Shown here: one piece after another, positions 44,892 through 60,282 of the stretch
Numbering within the stretch: position 1 is the stretch's first letter
Layout: each line of letters starts with the position of its first letter
Source of the DNA: Burkholderiaceae bacterium
GTDB lineage: Bacteria > Pseudomonadota > Gammaproteobacteria > Burkholderiales > Burkholderiaceae_C
Direction of reading: 5' to 3'
Assembly (NCBI GenBank): GCA_023954035.1
Contig: JAMLIT010000008.1
Location: 26,506-90,505, forward strand
Length of the DNA stretch: 64,000 nucleotides
Program-made: the position numbers and the translations under genes
Notes under the pieces: generated by a model
Seen by the model: only the letters and a program-made list of their open reading frames with translations
Told to the model about the DNA's origin: nothing
Database searches by the model: none

Positions 44892-47489
44892 TCAAGCGCC
44901 CGGCATTGCTGCCTTGAGCTGGTACAGCACGTCCAGCGCCTCGCGCGGGCTGAGCTTGTCGGGGTCGATGGCGGCCAAGGCGGCTTCGACGCGGCTGGGC
45001 GTGGGCATGTCGGGGGCGGGCGGCGGGGCAAACAAGTCCACCTGCAGCTTGCCCTCGCCGGCGCGCGCCTCCAGGGCTTCGAGTGCGTGGCGGGCGTGGT
45101 TGAGCACGGCGGCGGGCATGCCGGCGAGTTTCGCAACCTGGATGCCATAGCTGCGGCTGGCGGGGCCGGGGGCGATTTCGTGCAGGAAGACGATGTCGTT
45201 GCCTGATTCGGCCGCGCTCACATGCATGTTGACCGCGTGGCGCGCCTTGGCGGGCAGTTCGGTCAGCTCGAAGTAGTGCGTGGCAAACAGGGTGAAGGCG
45301 CGCGTCTTGTCGTGCAGCTGCGTGGCAATGCTGCCGGCCAGCGCCAGGCCGTCAAAGGTGCTGGTGCCGCGGCCGATTTCGTCCATCAGCACCAGGCTGT
45401 GCGGCGTGGCGGCGTGCAGGATTTGCGCGGCCTCCAGCATCTCCAGCATGAAGGTCGATTGGGCGTTGGCCAAATCGTCCGCCGCGCCAATGCGGGTGTG
45501 GATGGCGTCGATGGGCCCCAGCCGGCAACTGGCGGCCGGCACATGGCTGCCGATGCTGGCGAGCAGAACGATGAGCGCCACCTGGCGCATGTAGGTCGAT
45601 TTGCCGCCCATGTTCGGGCCGGTGATGACCTGCATGCGCGTGTTGGCGTTCAGGCGTGTGCTGTTGGCGATGAAGGCGCCGCTCGACGTTTCCGCCAGGC
45701 GCGCTTCCACCACCGGGTGGCGGCCGGCTTCGATCTCGATACAGGGCTCGGCCACAAGCTGCGGCGCGCACCAGTTCAGCGTGAGCGAGCGCTCGGCCAG
45801 GCAACACAGCACGTCCAGCGTGGCCAGCGCCTCGGCCAGGCGGGTGAGCGCCGGCACATGGGGCTGGAGCTGCGCCAGCACTTGGTCGTAAAGCCACTTT
45901 TCGCGCGCCAGCGCCCGCTCGGAGGCCGACAGCGCCTTGTCTTCAAACGCCTTGAGCTCGGGTGTGATGAAGCGCTCGGCGTTCTTGAGCGTCTGGCGGC
46001 GGCGGTAGTCCTCCGGCACTTTCCCGATCTGGCTGCTGGTGACTTCGATATAGAAGCCGTGCACCTTGTTGAATTGCACGCGCAGGTTGGCGATCCCGCT
46101 CTTCTCGCGTTCGCGCGCTTCCAGATCCAGCAGAAAGGAGTCGCAGTTGGTCTGGATGGCGCGCAGTTCGTCCAGCTCGGCGTCAAAGCCGCTGGCGATG
46201 ACGCCGCCGTCGCGCACCAGCGCGGCCGGCTCGGGGGCGATGGCGCGCGCCAGCAAGGCGGTGCAGTCGGCGGGCGGCGTGAGGGCAGCAAAAATATGAG
46301 CCAAATAGGGCTCTAGCGCTTGTCTTGATTGCGCTAGCAGCTCTGTTTTTTGTAGCGTCTGGCCCAACGCCAGCAACTCGCGCGGGCGCACCTGGCCAAG
46401 GGCGACGCGGGCCGTGATGCGTTCCACGTCGCACACGCCCTTGAGCGCGGCGCGCAGGCGCGTCCAGCTGCCGCCCTCGCGCAGCGCAGTCGTGGCCGAC
46501 AGGCGCGCGCGCGCCGGTGCGCGGTCGCGCTCGGGCTCCAGCAGCCAGCGGCGCAGCAGGCGGCTGCCCATGCCGGTCATGCAGGTGTCGAGCAAGGAGA
46601 ACAGCGTCGGCGCGTCGTCGCCGCGCAGCGTCTTGACGAGTTCAAGGTTGCGCCGGGTGGTGGCGGGCAGGTCGATCAGTTCGCTGCCCCGCTGCACGCG
46701 CAGGCTGTGGATGTGTGTGAGCGGCCGGCCCTGGGTGTGCTCGGCGTAATGCAAGAGCGCGGCGGCCGCCGCCTGGGCCTCGTGCAGCTCGTGCGCGCCA
46801 AAGGCCTGCAGCGTGGCGACCTGCAGGTGCGCGAGCAGCGTGCGCTCGCCCAGCGCAGCATCAAACTGCCAGTCGGGGCGCGGCGCCAGCGGGCAGCCCA
46901 AAGCGCCTTGCTGGCGCAGGGTTTGGAGGTGGTGCTCAAAGCGCTCGGTAACGCCGGCGCTGTAGATCAGTTCGCTGGGCGCAATGCGGGCCAGCCAGGC
47001 GGGCAGTTCGTCCAGCGCGCACTCGGCCAGCAGCACGCAGCCCTGCGTCACGCTCAACCACGCCAGGCCGCAGCGCGCGCGCTTGCCGGCGTGCACAGCG
47101 AGCAGGGTGGACTCCTGCTTGTCGGACAGCAGTTCGGTGTCCGTCAGCGTGCCGGGCGTGACCACGCGCACCACCTTGCGCTCCACCGGACCCTTGGCAG
47201 CGCCGACCTCGCCCACCTGCTCGCAAATGGCGACCGATTCGCCCAGCTTGATGAGCCTCGCCAAATAGCCTTCCAGTGCATGAAAGGGAACGCCTGCCAT
47301 GGTCACCGGCTCGCCCGCCGACTGGCCGCGCTGGGTCAGCGTGATGTCGAGCAGGCGCGCGGCTTTTTCGGCGTCGGCGTAAAACAGCTCGTAGAAGTCG
47401 CCCATACGGTAGAGCAGCAGCGTATCCGGGTAGCCCGCCTTGAGGGCAAGGTACTGCTGGATCATGGGGGTGTGGGCGATGTCGGGCAT
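44892..47489 (-). CDS. mutS: DNA mismatch repair protein MutS
   Basis: An 865-residue mismatch-recognition ATPase. The N-terminal DNA-reading motif is [18 protein letters not shown]; the ATPase has Walker [15 protein letters not shown], Walker [17 protein letters not shown] and the signature [14 protein letters not shown] 47489 gives [14 protein letters not shown]. Odd: a copy of the dispersed repeat (46289-46355) lies in the core/lever region and is read in frame as about [20 protein letters not shown]. The frame is intact, so the protein is probably functional. Divergent from the c-di-GMP operon. Confidence 0.98.
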   Translation of the reverse strand: MPDIAHTPMIQQYLALKAGYPDTLLLYRMGDFYELFYADAEKAARLLDITLTQRGQSAGEPVTMAGVPFHALEGYLARLIKLGESVAICEQVGEVGAAKGPVERKVVRVVTPGTLTDTELLSDKQESTLLAVHAGKRARCGLAWLSVTQGCVLLAECALDELPAWLARIAPSELIYSAGVTERFEHHLQTLRQQGALGCPLAPRPDWQFDAALGERTLLAHLQVATLQAFGAHELHEAQAAAAALLHYAEHTQGRPLTHIHSLRVQRGSELIDLPATTRRNLELVKTLRGDDAPTLFSLLDTCMTGMGSRLLRRWLLEPERDRAPARARLSATTALREGGSWTRLRAALKGVCDVERITARVALGQVRPRELLALGQTLQKTELLAQSRQALEPYLAHIFAALTPPADCTALLARAIAPEPAALVRDGGVIASGFDAELDELRAIQTNCDSFLLDLEAREREKSGIANLRVQFNKVHGFYIEVTSSQIGKVPEDYRRRQTLKNAERFITPELKAFEDKALSASERALAREKWLYDQVLAQLQPHVPALTRLAEALATLDVLCCLAERSLTLNWCAPQLVAEPCIEIEAGRHPVVEARLAETSSGAFIANSTRLNANTRMQVITGPNMGGKSTYMRQVALIVLLASIGSHVPAASCRLGPIDAIHTRIGAADDLANAQSTFMLEMLEAAQILHAATPHSLVLMDEIGRGTSTFDGLALAGSIATQLHDKTRAFTLFATHYFELTELPAKARHAVNMHVSAAESGNDIVFLHEIAPGPASRSYGIQVAKLAGMPAAVLNHARHALEALEARAGEGKLQVDLFAPPPAPDMPTPSRVEAALAAIDPDKLSPREALDVLYQLKAAMPGA
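46289..46355 (-). repeat. Dispersed palindromic repeat, copy 6, inside mutS
   Basis: On the minus strand: a purine-rich left end, then agagctgctagcgcaatcaa, then gacaagcgctagagcc, then a T-rich right end. Same order of parts as the intergenic copies, here in frame within mutS. Confidence 0.75.
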
Positions 47490-47713
47490 GCAGTGCGACA
47501 GGGTGTGGACGGGTGCTTGGGTGCGTCCCTGGGCTGGCATTGTCCACGATGGCCGCGCGCCGCCCGGCATGCCGACAGCCATCGCACCGGTGAGGCAGCC
47601 CTGTGTGATTTAGTTACGTTTTGACATACTATCGCCCGACCGGCCTCGTATACCCTTCGAGGCCTCATCCGGTGCGCCCCGCACCGTTCGCCTTGTCTGC
47701 GGGAGGTTTTCGT

Positions 47714-50260
47714 GTGACAGACACCCCGTCCGTGCTACCCCACCCCGCGCGCGGGCCGGCAGATCCGTCGGTGTCTGCGCAGGGCTTTTCGCTGCAGTCG
47801 TTCCTGGATGCGGTGCCGGTGGCCCTTCTCGCGTTTCGGCTGCGGGGAGCGCAGTTGTATTTGCTGTCGGCCAATGCCGCCGCACGGCAGGTGCAAGGCT
47901 TGCGGTCCGCGCTGTCTCCGGGGGTATCGGCAGCCAAGGTGTTCGTTCCATTGGCGGGAACGGTCTTGGTCGAGCAACTGGAGTTGGTGGCGCGCACGGG
48001 CGAGCCGCATGCCAGCAGACATGTGCTGCGCGACCAGGGGCGGCTGCTGCTGGCGTGGAAGATTCAGGCCCACCGCACGGAGCCGGGCAGCATCTTGGTG
48101 ACCGTACAGGACATGGGCGAGCTGGAACAGGCGCGCTTGCAACTGGCCGAAGCCGAGGCGGTGCTGCAAGATACCCGGCTCGAGCTGCAGGAGCAGACCG
48201 AAGTGTTCAGCACCATGGAGAGCATGGCCCGCAGCGGCTACTGGCGGCGGATTCGGGATGCCGGCGAATCCGTGCTGCTGTGGTCGCCCGGCCTGTGCGA
48301 CATTGCCGGGTTCGAGCGACAGGAGTGGATCAGCACGGAGCGCGCCCTCAGCGGCGTTCTGCCGGAAGACCGTCACGCGCTCGGCCCGGTGGCTACGACC
48401 GGGATCGGCAGCGACCTTGAATACCGCTGGCGCCGGCCCGACGGCGAAGTGCGTTGGATGCGTTCGCGCACCCGCCGCTCGGCCCAGGAGGGCGGCGTCA
48501 TGGTGGAAATGGGCGTGGTGCAGGACGTGACCGAGGAGCACCGTACGGCGGCCCGCTTGCGCGACCAGCTCGACTTCATCCAGAGTATTGCCAGCAGCAT
48601 TCCGGGGTTCATCTACCAGTGCCGCGTGCATCCGGACGGCAGCCACAGCCTGCCGTACGTGAGCGAGGCGGTGAACGAGTTGATGGGCGTTTCGCAGAAA
48701 CTGGTGCGCCAGGACACGCAGGCGCTCGAGCGCAATGTCCTGCCCGCAGACCTGCCCATGCTGCGCCGATCGCTCGGCCGGGCCGTGCGCACGCTGCGGC
48801 CCTGGCACTGCGAATACCGTGTGCTCGCCCCCGATGGTGCAGTGCGTTGGCACATGACAAGCGCCGCTTTGCAGGCCGAGACGGATGGAACGGTCTTGAT
48901 GCACGGATACACCATCGACATCACGGACCGCAAGCACGCCGCGCAGGAAATCGAGCGCCTGGCCTTTTACGACGCGCTCACCCAACTGCCGAACCGGCGC
49001 TTGCTGCTTGACCGGTTGCAGCGCTCGGTCCTCAGCAGCCAGCGCAACCACCAGCATGGCGCGCTGCTGTTCATCGACCTGGACAACTTCAAGGACCTCA
49101 ACGACACCCTGGGCCACGACATGGGCGACCAGCTGCTCAGCCAGGTCGCCGCGCGACTGGTCGGCAGCGTGCGCCAGTGCGATACCGTCGCCCGCTTTGG
49201 CGGCGACGAATTCGTCGTGCTGATCGATGGCTTGGACGAAGGCCTGGCGCAGGCCCGCGTGCAGGCCGAAGCCGTGGCCGTCAAGCTGCTGCTTTGCCTG
49301 AACAAGCCGTTCGAACTGGCGGGCCAGCAGCACTACAGCACGCCGAGCATCGGGCTGACCTTGTTCGGTCAGGAGCGCTTGAGCGTGGACGAGCTGCTCA
49401 AGCGCGCCGACCTGGCGATGTACGAGTCCAAGGCCGCGGGCCGAAACACGCATCGGTTTTTTGACCCCGGCATGCAGGAGGCGCTGCATGCGCGCTCGAG
49501 CATGGAGGTCGACCTGCGCCAGGCGCTTGCCAGGGGAGAACTGTTCGCGCATTACCAGCCTGTGGTCGACGCACAGGGAAAAGTGCACGGCGTGGAGGCT
49601 CTGGCGCGCTGGAACCACCCCGAGCGCGGGGCCATCAGCCCTTTGGAATTCATTCCGCTGGCCGAACAGACCGGCCTGATTTTGCCGCTGGGCGAGCAGA
49701 TTTTGCGCGGTGCCTGCGAGCAATTGGTGCGTTGGTCGGCGAATGCGCGCACGGCGCACTTGACGATTGCGGTCAACGTGAGCGCGCGGCAGTTCCGGCA
49801 GGTCGATTTCGCGGCGCAAGTGCTGCAGATCCTGCACGACACCGGCGCCCATCCCTCCCGCCTTCGTCTCGAATTGACCGAAAGCCTCCTGCTCGGAGAC
49901 ATTGAAGGCACGGTGGCACGCATGGAGGAGCTCAAGCGCGCGGGGGTGGGATTCGCGCTGGACGACTTCGGCACGGGCTATTCCAGCCTGGCCTACCTCA
50001 AGCGCCTGCCGCTGGACCAGCTCAAGATCGACCGCGGCTTCGTGCGCGATGTGCTGACCAATCCGAACGACGCGGCCATCGTGCGCACGGTTTTGGCCCT
50101 GGCAGACAGCCTGGACCTCACCGTGGTGGCCGAAGGTGTGGAAACCGTGGAGCAACTGGCGTTTCTGCGCTTGCATGGCTGTGCGCAGTTTCAGGGTTTC
50201 CTTTTTGGCCGGCCGGATCCGGTGGGCGACGTGGAGGCACTGCTCGATGGCAATGCCTGA
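47714..50260 (+). CDS. PAS-containing diguanylate cyclase/phosphodiesterase (GGDEF-EAL)
   Basis: An 848-residue protein. Start GTG 47714, preceded by gggagg at 7 bp; a longer frame begins only with TTG 47621. It has three PAS-like regions (about 15-120, 170-290 and 295-415) with the PAC endings MGVVQDVTEEHR and HGYTIDITDRKH. The cyclase domain follows with intact RFGGDEFVVL, then the phosphodiesterase domain with VEALARWNHP, ELTESLLLGD, DDFGTGYSSL and EGVETVEQL. Both catalytic sites look complete, so it may make or degrade c-di-GMP. First gene of an operon with the hybrid kinase (24 bp) and the HD-GYP regulator. Confidence 0.95.
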   Translation: MTDTPSVLPHPARGPADPSVSAQGFSLQSFLDAVPVALLAFRLRGAQLYLLSANAAARQVQGLRSALSPGVSAAKVFVPLAGTVLVEQLELVARTGEPHASRHVLRDQGRLLLAWKIQAHRTEPGSILVTVQDMGELEQARLQLAEAEAVLQDTRLELQEQTEVFSTMESMARSGYWRRIRDAGESVLLWSPGLCDIAGFERQEWISTERALSGVLPEDRHALGPVATTGIGSDLEYRWRRPDGEVRWMRSRTRRSAQEGGVMVEMGVVQDVTEEHRTAARLRDQLDFIQSIASSIPGFIYQCRVHPDGSHSLPYVSEAVNELMGVSQKLVRQDTQALERNVLPADLPMLRRSLGRAVRTLRPWHCEYRVLAPDGAVRWHMTSAALQAETDGTVLMHGYTIDITDRKHAAQEIERLAFYDALTQLPNRRLLLDRLQRSVLSSQRNHQHGALLFIDLDNFKDLNDTLGHDMGDQLLSQVAARLVGSVRQCDTVARFGGDEFVVLIDGLDEGLAQARVQAEAVAVKLLLCLNKPFELAGQQHYSTPSIGLTLFGQERLSVDELLKRADLAMYESKAAGRNTHRFFDPGMQEALHARSSMEVDLRQALARGELFAHYQPVVDAQGKVHGVEALARWNHPERGAISPLEFIPLAEQTGLILPLGEQILRGACEQLVRWSANARTAHLTIAVNVSARQFRQVDFAAQVLQILHDTGAHPSRLRLELTESLLLGDIEGTVARMEELKRAGVGFALDDFGTGYSSLAYLKRLPLDQLKIDRGFVRDVLTNPNDAAIVRTVLALADSLDLTVVAEGVETVEQLAFLRLHGCAQFQGFLFGRPDPVGDVEALLDGNA

Positions 50261-50284
50261 GCCCAGGCGCCGGAGCGCTGTGCC

Positions 50285-55211
<4,927 letters not shown>

Positions 55212-55222
<11 letters not shown>

Positions 55223-56336
55223 CGATGTTGTCCAAGAACCCGCCGAACGGCTGGTCAGCCAGTTGCCCACCGTGCTGGTGGTCGACGATACGCCAGACAA
55301 TCTGGCGTTCATGTCGGCTTTGCTGGGCGAGCATTACCGTGTCAAGGTGGCAAGCAGCGGCGCCCGGGCCCTCAAGGCGGCGCAGGCGGCGCCCGTGCCC
55401 GATCTGATCCTGCTGGACATCATGATGCCCGACATGGACGGGTACGAAGTCTGCGGCCAGCTCAAGGCCAACGATGCCACGCGGGACATTCCGGTGATTT
55501 TTCTCACCGCGCGCGCCGACACCGAAGACGAGCGCAAGGGCTTTGCCCTGGGCGCGGTGGACTACGTCACCAAGCCTGTCAGCCCACCCATTGTGCTGGC
55601 GCGCGTGCAAACCCATCTGGCACTCAAGGCCACGGCCGATTTCCTGCGCGACAAAAGCGCCTACCTGGAGCGCGAGGTGGCGCTGCGCACGCTGGAAGTG
55701 CAGGCGATCCAAGATGTGACCATCATGGCCATGGCGTCGCTCGCCGAAACGCGGGACGATGAAACTGGCAACCACATCCGCCGCACCCAGTTGTACGTCA
55801 AGGTGCTGGCCGAGCGGCTGCGTTCACACCCCCGGTTCGAGGCGGTGCTGAGCAGGCGCATGATCGAGCTGCTTTACAAGTCGGCGCCGCTGCACGACAT
55901 CGGCAAGATCGGCGTGGCCGACCATTTGCTGCTCAAACCCGGCAAGCTGAGCGAGAGCGAATACGAGGCCGTCAAGCAACACAGCCGGCTGGGACGCAAG
56001 GCCATCGAGAGTGCCGAACGGCGCCTGGGCATGCGGGTGCCGTTTCTGAATGTGGCCAAAGAAATGGCCTGCAGCCACCACGAGCGCTGGGACGGTGCAG
56101 GCTATCCCGAGGGCCTGGCTGGCGACGCGATTCCGGTGCCGGCGCGCCTGATGGCGCTGGCCGACGTCTACGACGCCATCATCAGCCAGCGCGTGTACAA
56201 GGCCGCGGGGACGCACGAACAGGCCTGTGTGGCCATCGTCAAGGGGCGGGGCACGCAGTTTGACCCGGACGTCGTCGACGCCTTCATCGACATCGCGGAG
56301 GAATTTCGCAGCATTGCCCAGCGCTTTCCAGATTGA
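55212..56336 (+). CDS. Response regulator with HD-GYP c-di-GMP phosphodiesterase domain
   Basis: A 374-residue cytoplasmic regulator. The receiver domain (about 20-135) has VLVVDDTPDN, phospho-acceptor Asp69 in LILLDIMMPDMDG and the Lys in DYVTKPVSPP. The HD-GYP domain (about 160-365) has LHDIGKIGVADHLL, CSHHERWDGAGYPEGLAG and DVYDAI; all metal-binding His/Asp residues appear present. It hydrolyses c-di-GMP when phosphorylated, most likely by the hybrid kinase whose gene it overlaps. With the GGDEF-EAL protein it forms a local c-di-GMP control unit. Confidence 0.95.
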
Positions 56337-56339
56337 GCG

Positions 56340-57248
56340 TCAAAGCGGCGCGCCGCCTTCGTCCGACGCTTGTGCGCTGCTTTCCTGGGGCGCCAGCGCC
56401 TGCTCGGCCTGGCGCACGGCGGCCTTTTCTCCTGCGGTGGCGAACTTGCTGTATTTGCCCAAAATTTGCACCAGCTGGCCGTAGACGCGCGGCGTGCCGG
56501 CCAGGCATTCGCGCTGTTCCATGAAGTCCGCTTCGCCAGTGAAGTTGCCGATCAGGCCGCCAGCCTCGGTGACCAGCAGCGAACCCGCTGCCACGTCCCA
56601 GATCGACAGGCCGGTTTCAAAAAAAGCTTCGGTGTAGCCGGCCGCCACATAGGCCAGATCCAACGCTGCAGCGCCGGGGCGGCGCAGGCCGGCGGTACGC
56701 TGCATCACGTCGCCCATCATGTTCAGGTAGCTCTTGAAGTTGTCTCCGGTACGGTAGGGAAACCCGGTGGAGATCAGCGATTGCTTGAGCTGCGTGCGCT
56801 TGGAGACGCGGATGCGGCGCTCGTTCTGAAACGCGCCGCGCCCCTTGGTGGCCGTGAACAAGTCGTTGCGGCTGGGGTCGTAGATGACAGCCTGCTCGAC
56901 CTTGCCGCGCACCGCGAGGGCGATGCTCACGCAATAGACCGGAAAACCGTGGATGAAGTTGGTGGTGCCGTCCAGTGGGTCGATGATCCAGACGTATTCC
57001 GAATCCTTGGCACCATGCGCGCTGCCTGATTCCTCGGCAATGATGCCGTGGCCGGGGTAGGCCGTCAGCAGCGTCTCTATGATGGCTTGCTCGCTCGCGT
57101 GGTCGACTTCGGTGACAAAGTCATTGATCTGCTTTTGCGAGATGCGCACCGATTCCACGTCCAGCGCCGCGCGGTTGATGATGGCGCCAGCGGCGCGGGC
57201 GGCCTTGATGGCCACGTTGAGCATGGGGTGCAGGTTGGGGGACGACAT
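56340..57248 (-). CDS. suhB: Inositol-1-monophosphatase family protein (SuhB-like)
   Basis: 302 residues. Metal-dependent phosphatase motifs are [23 protein letters not shown] and [15 protein letters not shown]. SuhB also takes part in rRNA antitermination complexes in some bacteria. ATG 57248 ([21 protein letters not shown]) matches the usual start; the frame to 57293 is not conserved-looking. The C-terminus has an extended Ala/Glu-rich tail. Convergent with the HD-GYP gene (3 bp) and divergent from trmJ. Confidence 0.94.
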   Translation of the reverse strand: MSSPNLHPMLNVAIKAARAAGAIINRAALDVESVRISQKQINDFVTEVDHASEQAIIETLLTAYPGHGIIAEESGSAHGAKDSEYVWIIDPLDGTTNFIHGFPVYCVSIALAVRGKVEQAVIYDPSRNDLFTATKGRGAFQNERRIRVSKRTQLKQSLISTGFPYRTGDNFKSYLNMMGDVMQRTAGLRRPGAAALDLAYVAAGYTEAFFETGLSIWDVAAGSLLVTEAGGLIGNFTGEADFMEQRECLAGTPRVYGQLVQILGKYSKFATAGEKAAVRQAEQALAPQESSAQASDEGGAPL

Positions 57249-57388
57249 GGAATTTTGAAACGAACGGGCGGCGTGCCAGGGCGGCGCGGGCACGGCGGCA
57301 GGAACGGGAAATCTCCAGCCGGCGATGCGGCGGCGACAATAAGCCCCCGATTTTACGCGCCGCCCATGGGGCCGGCCGCGAGCGTTCC

Positions 57389-58201
57389 ATGAAAACCCGC
57401 TTCATCCTGCTTCGTACCAGCCACGCCGGCAACGTGGGCGCCACCGCCCGCGCCATGAAAACCATGGGCTTTGGCGATCTGGTGCTGGTGGCCCCGCGCT
57501 GGCCCAACGTCTTGCGGCGCGAGGAAACCATCCAGCGCGCCAGCGGCGCCCTCGACGTGCTGGAGAACGCGCGCATCGTCGCCACGCTGGACGAGGCGCT
57601 CGATGGCGTCAGCCACCTCTGCGCCACCGCCATGACACCGCGCGATTTTGGCCCGCCCACGGTGGCGCCGCGCGCGCATTTCGAATCGCTATTGAAAGAG
57701 GAGCTGCTTGAGCATGAACAGCAAGCGTCAGAGGCCAAAAACAATCAAAATCGGGCCTTTCCCGATGCCTTGGAAGCCGCTTCGCGTTCCCTGGCGGGTG
57801 TCGCCTTTCTGTTCGGTTCCGAGCGTTTTGGCATGGCCAACGAAGACGTCTACCGCTGCCATGCGGCGCTCTCCATTCCCGCCAACCCGCATTTTGGTTC
57901 GCTCAACCTGGCCGCAGCCGTGCAGCTCATTGCCTACGAGTGGCGCCAGGCCTTGGGTGGCTACCCGGTGCGCAGCAGCACAGCGCCCGCGCAGATCGCC
58001 GACGCGCAGCAGCTGGCGGGCATGCTGGCGCACTGGGAGCAAGCGCTCGCTGCCATCGGTTTTCTGGACCCGGCCGCACCCAAAAAGCTGATGCCGCGCC
58101 TGAACCAGCTGTTCAACCGCGCGCAGCCGACGCAGGAGGAAATCCACATCTTGCGCGGTGTCGCCAAGGCCATGATCGAGAGCGCGCAGCCGAAGCGCTA
58201 G
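57389..58201 (+). CDS. trmJ: tRNA (cytidine/uridine-2'-O-)-methyltransferase TrmJ
   Basis: A 270-residue SPOUT methyltransferase that modifies position 32 of tRNAs. Features: [20 protein letters not shown], the SAM-knot region [19 protein letters not shown] and [19 protein letters not shown] degenerate copy of the dispersed repeat falls at 57688-57752 and encodes about [20 protein letters not shown], a segment between the two halves of the domain. The frame is unbroken. Upstream is suhB in the opposite direction; cysE follows by 34 bp. Confidence 0.93.
   Translation: MKTRFILLRTSHAGNVGATARAMKTMGFGDLVLVAPRWPNVLRREETIQRASGALDVLENARIVATLDEALDGVSHLCATAMTPRDFGPPTVAPRAHFESLLKEELLEHEQQASEAKNNQNRAFPDALEAASRSLAGVAFLFGSERFGMANEDVYRCHAALSIPANPHFGSLNLAAAVQLIAYEWRQALGGYPVRSSTAPAQIADAQQLAGMLAHWEQALAAIGFLDPAAPKKLMPRLNQLFNRAQPTQEEIHILRGVAKAMIESAQPKR
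57688..57752 (+). repeat. Probable dispersed palindromic repeat, copy 7 (degenerate), inside trmJ
   Basis: gaggagctgcttgagcatga, then acagcaagcgtcagaggcc, then aaaaacaatcaaaat. It follows the order and spacing of the other copies (agctgcttg...aagcg-agaggc-A-rich) but has lost the full AGCGCTAG core. Confidence 0.5.
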
Positions 58202-58235
58202 ACTGAGTCCCCTTTTTGTCACGGCATCACCGCCC

Positions 58236-59012
58236 ATGTTCTCCCGCCTGCGCTCCGACATCCAATGCATCCTGGAGCGCGACCCGGCCGCGCGCAGCAC
58301 GTTCGAGGTGCTCACCTGCTACCCCGGCCTGCACGCCTTGTGGCTGCACCGGCGCGCGCACTGGTGCTGGACGCACGGCCTGAAGTGGCTGGGCCGGTTC
58401 ATCTCGCACCTGGCGCGCTGGTTCACCGGCATTGAAATCCACCCCGGCGCCAAGATCGGCGAGCGCGTGTTTTTTGACCACGCCATGGGCGTGGTGGTGG
58501 GCGAGACCGCCGAAATCGGCGACGGCTGCACCATTTACCAGGGCGTCACACTCGGCGGCACCTCGCTGTACAAGGGGGCCAAACGCCATCCCACGCTGGG
58601 CAAGGATGTGGTCGTCAGCGCCGGCGCCAAAGTGCTGGGCGGCTTCGAGATTGGCGACGGCGCAAAAATTGGCAGCAACGCCGTGGTCATCAAACCCGTT
58701 CCCGCAGGCGCCACGGCGGTGGGCATTCCGGCGCGCATCATTCCGTCGAAGGCAGGCGAGAGTGCCGACGTGACCGAACCCCAGGCCCCCAAGTTCACGG
58801 CCTACGGCATCACGCAAGAGGACGACCCGCTCTCGCAGGCCATGCGCGGCCTGGTGGAAAGCGCCGGCTCGCAGGAGCACCAGATCGCACTGCTCTGGCA
58901 AGCCATTGAAAAACTATCGGCTGGCCAGCACACCCAGAGCTGTGTACCGGGTGACGCGGCGCTGAAAGAGCAGTTCGAGGCGGGCAAGTTCAATGATTTG
59001 ATCGGCAAATAG
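58236..59012 (+). CDS. cysE: Serine O-acetyltransferase
   Basis: Makes O-acetylserine for cysteine synthesis. The 258-residue left-handed beta-helix protein has hexapeptide repeats ([57 protein letters not shown]) and the catalytic His in [14 protein letters not shown]. The C-terminus is longer than in the shortest CysE proteins and ends GKFNDLIGK. Follows trmJ by 34 bp. Confidence 0.95.
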   Translation: MFSRLRSDIQCILERDPAARSTFEVLTCYPGLHALWLHRRAHWCWTHGLKWLGRFISHLARWFTGIEIHPGAKIGERVFFDHAMGVVVGETAEIGDGCTIYQGVTLGGTSLYKGAKRHPTLGKDVVVSAGAKVLGGFEIGDGAKIGSNAVVIKPVPAGATAVGIPARIIPSKAGESADVTEPQAPKFTAYGITQEDDPLSQAMRGLVESAGSQEHQIALLWQAIEKLSAGQHTQSCVPGDAALKEQFEAGKFNDLIGK

Positions 59013-59232
59013 CTAGCGAATGAACCTTCACGCCATCGCTGCGCTCGGCAGGGTGCTGAACAGAGAGCGCGGCGCAGGCATTGGGGTCGGATAACGATTT
59101 TGCACAACAAAACTCGTTCTCCAATCCCGGACTGTTGAGCGCAGCCTTGCTGAGAGGCCTGCTTTGCGGGAATTCGCAGGCTGCCCCAGGGTGTTTCAGT
59201 GATCTTGCTATTCGGGCCAGTTCTTCGCTGCT

Positions 59233-60249
59233 TCATGCGGGCCGAAGAATCTCTTTCAGATGTTTGGGTAGCGCTCCGAGGCTGAGGAAGGTCAGTTCAT
59301 ACATGGCCGTCAGCCCTGCGGCCTGCTCCTCATCGAGATCGGTGGCGCAGATCACAAAATGGCTTCGTGGCAGCCCGAGGCGCTTGCGCAGTCGCAAGTA
59401 CTTGTCGATGTCGCGGCGAAATTCCCCCGACTTGCACTCGATGCACAGCGGCGTGCCGCCTTGCGGCAGGCACAGCACGTCCAGCTCATGCAGGTCTTCA
59501 TTGGGGAAAACAACTTTCACGCCACGGGCGCAAGAGAACGGCCCGCCCGATTGGTTGGCACGCTCCAGTTGCAGCATGAAGACATACCACTCCAGCCAGC
59601 CGCCGTCGAAAAACTGGCGTACCGCAGGTGCCGGTTGCAGCGTCAGGCGAACGATCTTTTCTGCCTTCTGGTAGTGGTAGCGGGCAAAAAACGTGTGGCT
59701 GTAGAGCTGGCGGCACAGGGTGTTGATGGCCTGCGCATCCTTTTGTGACAGGTTTGCCAGCTCCAGGTTCACCCAGCTGTGGCTCTTGCGATAGGCGAAG
59801 CGAATGCGCTCCATGAGTTCGCCAAAGAGCGCGTATCCGTCGCCGATCAGGCGGGCGGCATCGTCGAAAAAGCCGCTGGTATCGATGAGCGATGGATCAA
59901 AGCGCGCCTCAATCTGGCGCGCAGCGAACCAGGCTTGCAGGGGTGCGTGCTGCTCGGGCGTTGCGAGCGCGCTGGTGTTGTGCAGATCCACATCCAGGTA
60001 GGGCGCAGTGCTTTCCTGGCCTGGCTGATCCTCTGACTGCTCAGGCGGCGGCTCGGCGCTTTCGCTGGCGCGCAGCGCCGTGAGTTCGCGCGTCGCAGCA
60101 AAGTAGCGCTCCACGAGCTTCTCGACATAGAACACCGTTCCAAAGACGGTGCTGGGTGTGCCGCAGCGCGAGCATGGGGTTTGCGCACCCACAGGAAGGA
60201 GGGCGCCTTCGGCCACAAGGCCACATTGGTTACAGCGGTAAATGGGCAT
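59233..60249 (-). CDS. Zinc-ribbon protein with a Card1/Can2-like (DUF1887-type) nuclease domain
   Basis: 338 residues. The N-terminal zinc ribbon has four Cys (C6, C9, C26, C29: CNQC...CSRC). A linker rich in Glu/Pro/Gln and an alpha-helical middle follow. The C-terminal domain (about 210-335) has FFDGGWLEWYVF, ELDVLCLPQGG (Asp257) and CIECKSGEFRRD (Glu271, Lys273), then YLRLRKRLGLP. This is the PD-(D/E)XK metal-dependent nuclease pattern of the Card1/Can2 effectors of type III CRISPR systems, but no CARF sensor domain is present, and no CRISPR genes are nearby. Function unknown: RNA or DNA cleavage is predicted from the active-site residues only. Ends 220 bp from cysE (convergent); 33 bp from mogA. 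Confidence 0.7.
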   Translation of the reverse strand: MPIYRCNQCGLVAEGALLPVGAQTPCSRCGTPSTVFGTVFYVEKLVERYFAATRELTALRASESAEPPPEQSEDQPGQESTAPYLDVDLHNTSALATPEQHAPLQAWFAARQIEARFDPSLIDTSGFFDDAARLIGDGYALFGELMERIRFAYRKSHSWVNLELANLSQKDAQAINTLCRQLYSHTFFARYHYQKAEKIVRLTLQPAPAVRQFFDGGWLEWYVFMLQLERANQSGGPFSCARGVKVVFPNEDLHELDVLCLPQGGTPLCIECKSGEFRRDIDKYLRLRKRLGLPRSHFVICATDLDEEQAAGLTAMYELTFLSLGALPKHLKEILRPA

Positions 60250-60282
60250 CGGTGCAAAGGGGTGAAAATCAGGGAACAGGCC

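Noticed and set aside
47621-47713. Upstream extension of the GGDEF-EAL gene from TTG 47621
   Set aside because: GTG 47714 has a well-placed gggagg box; the extension has no domain features and probably overlaps promoter DNA.
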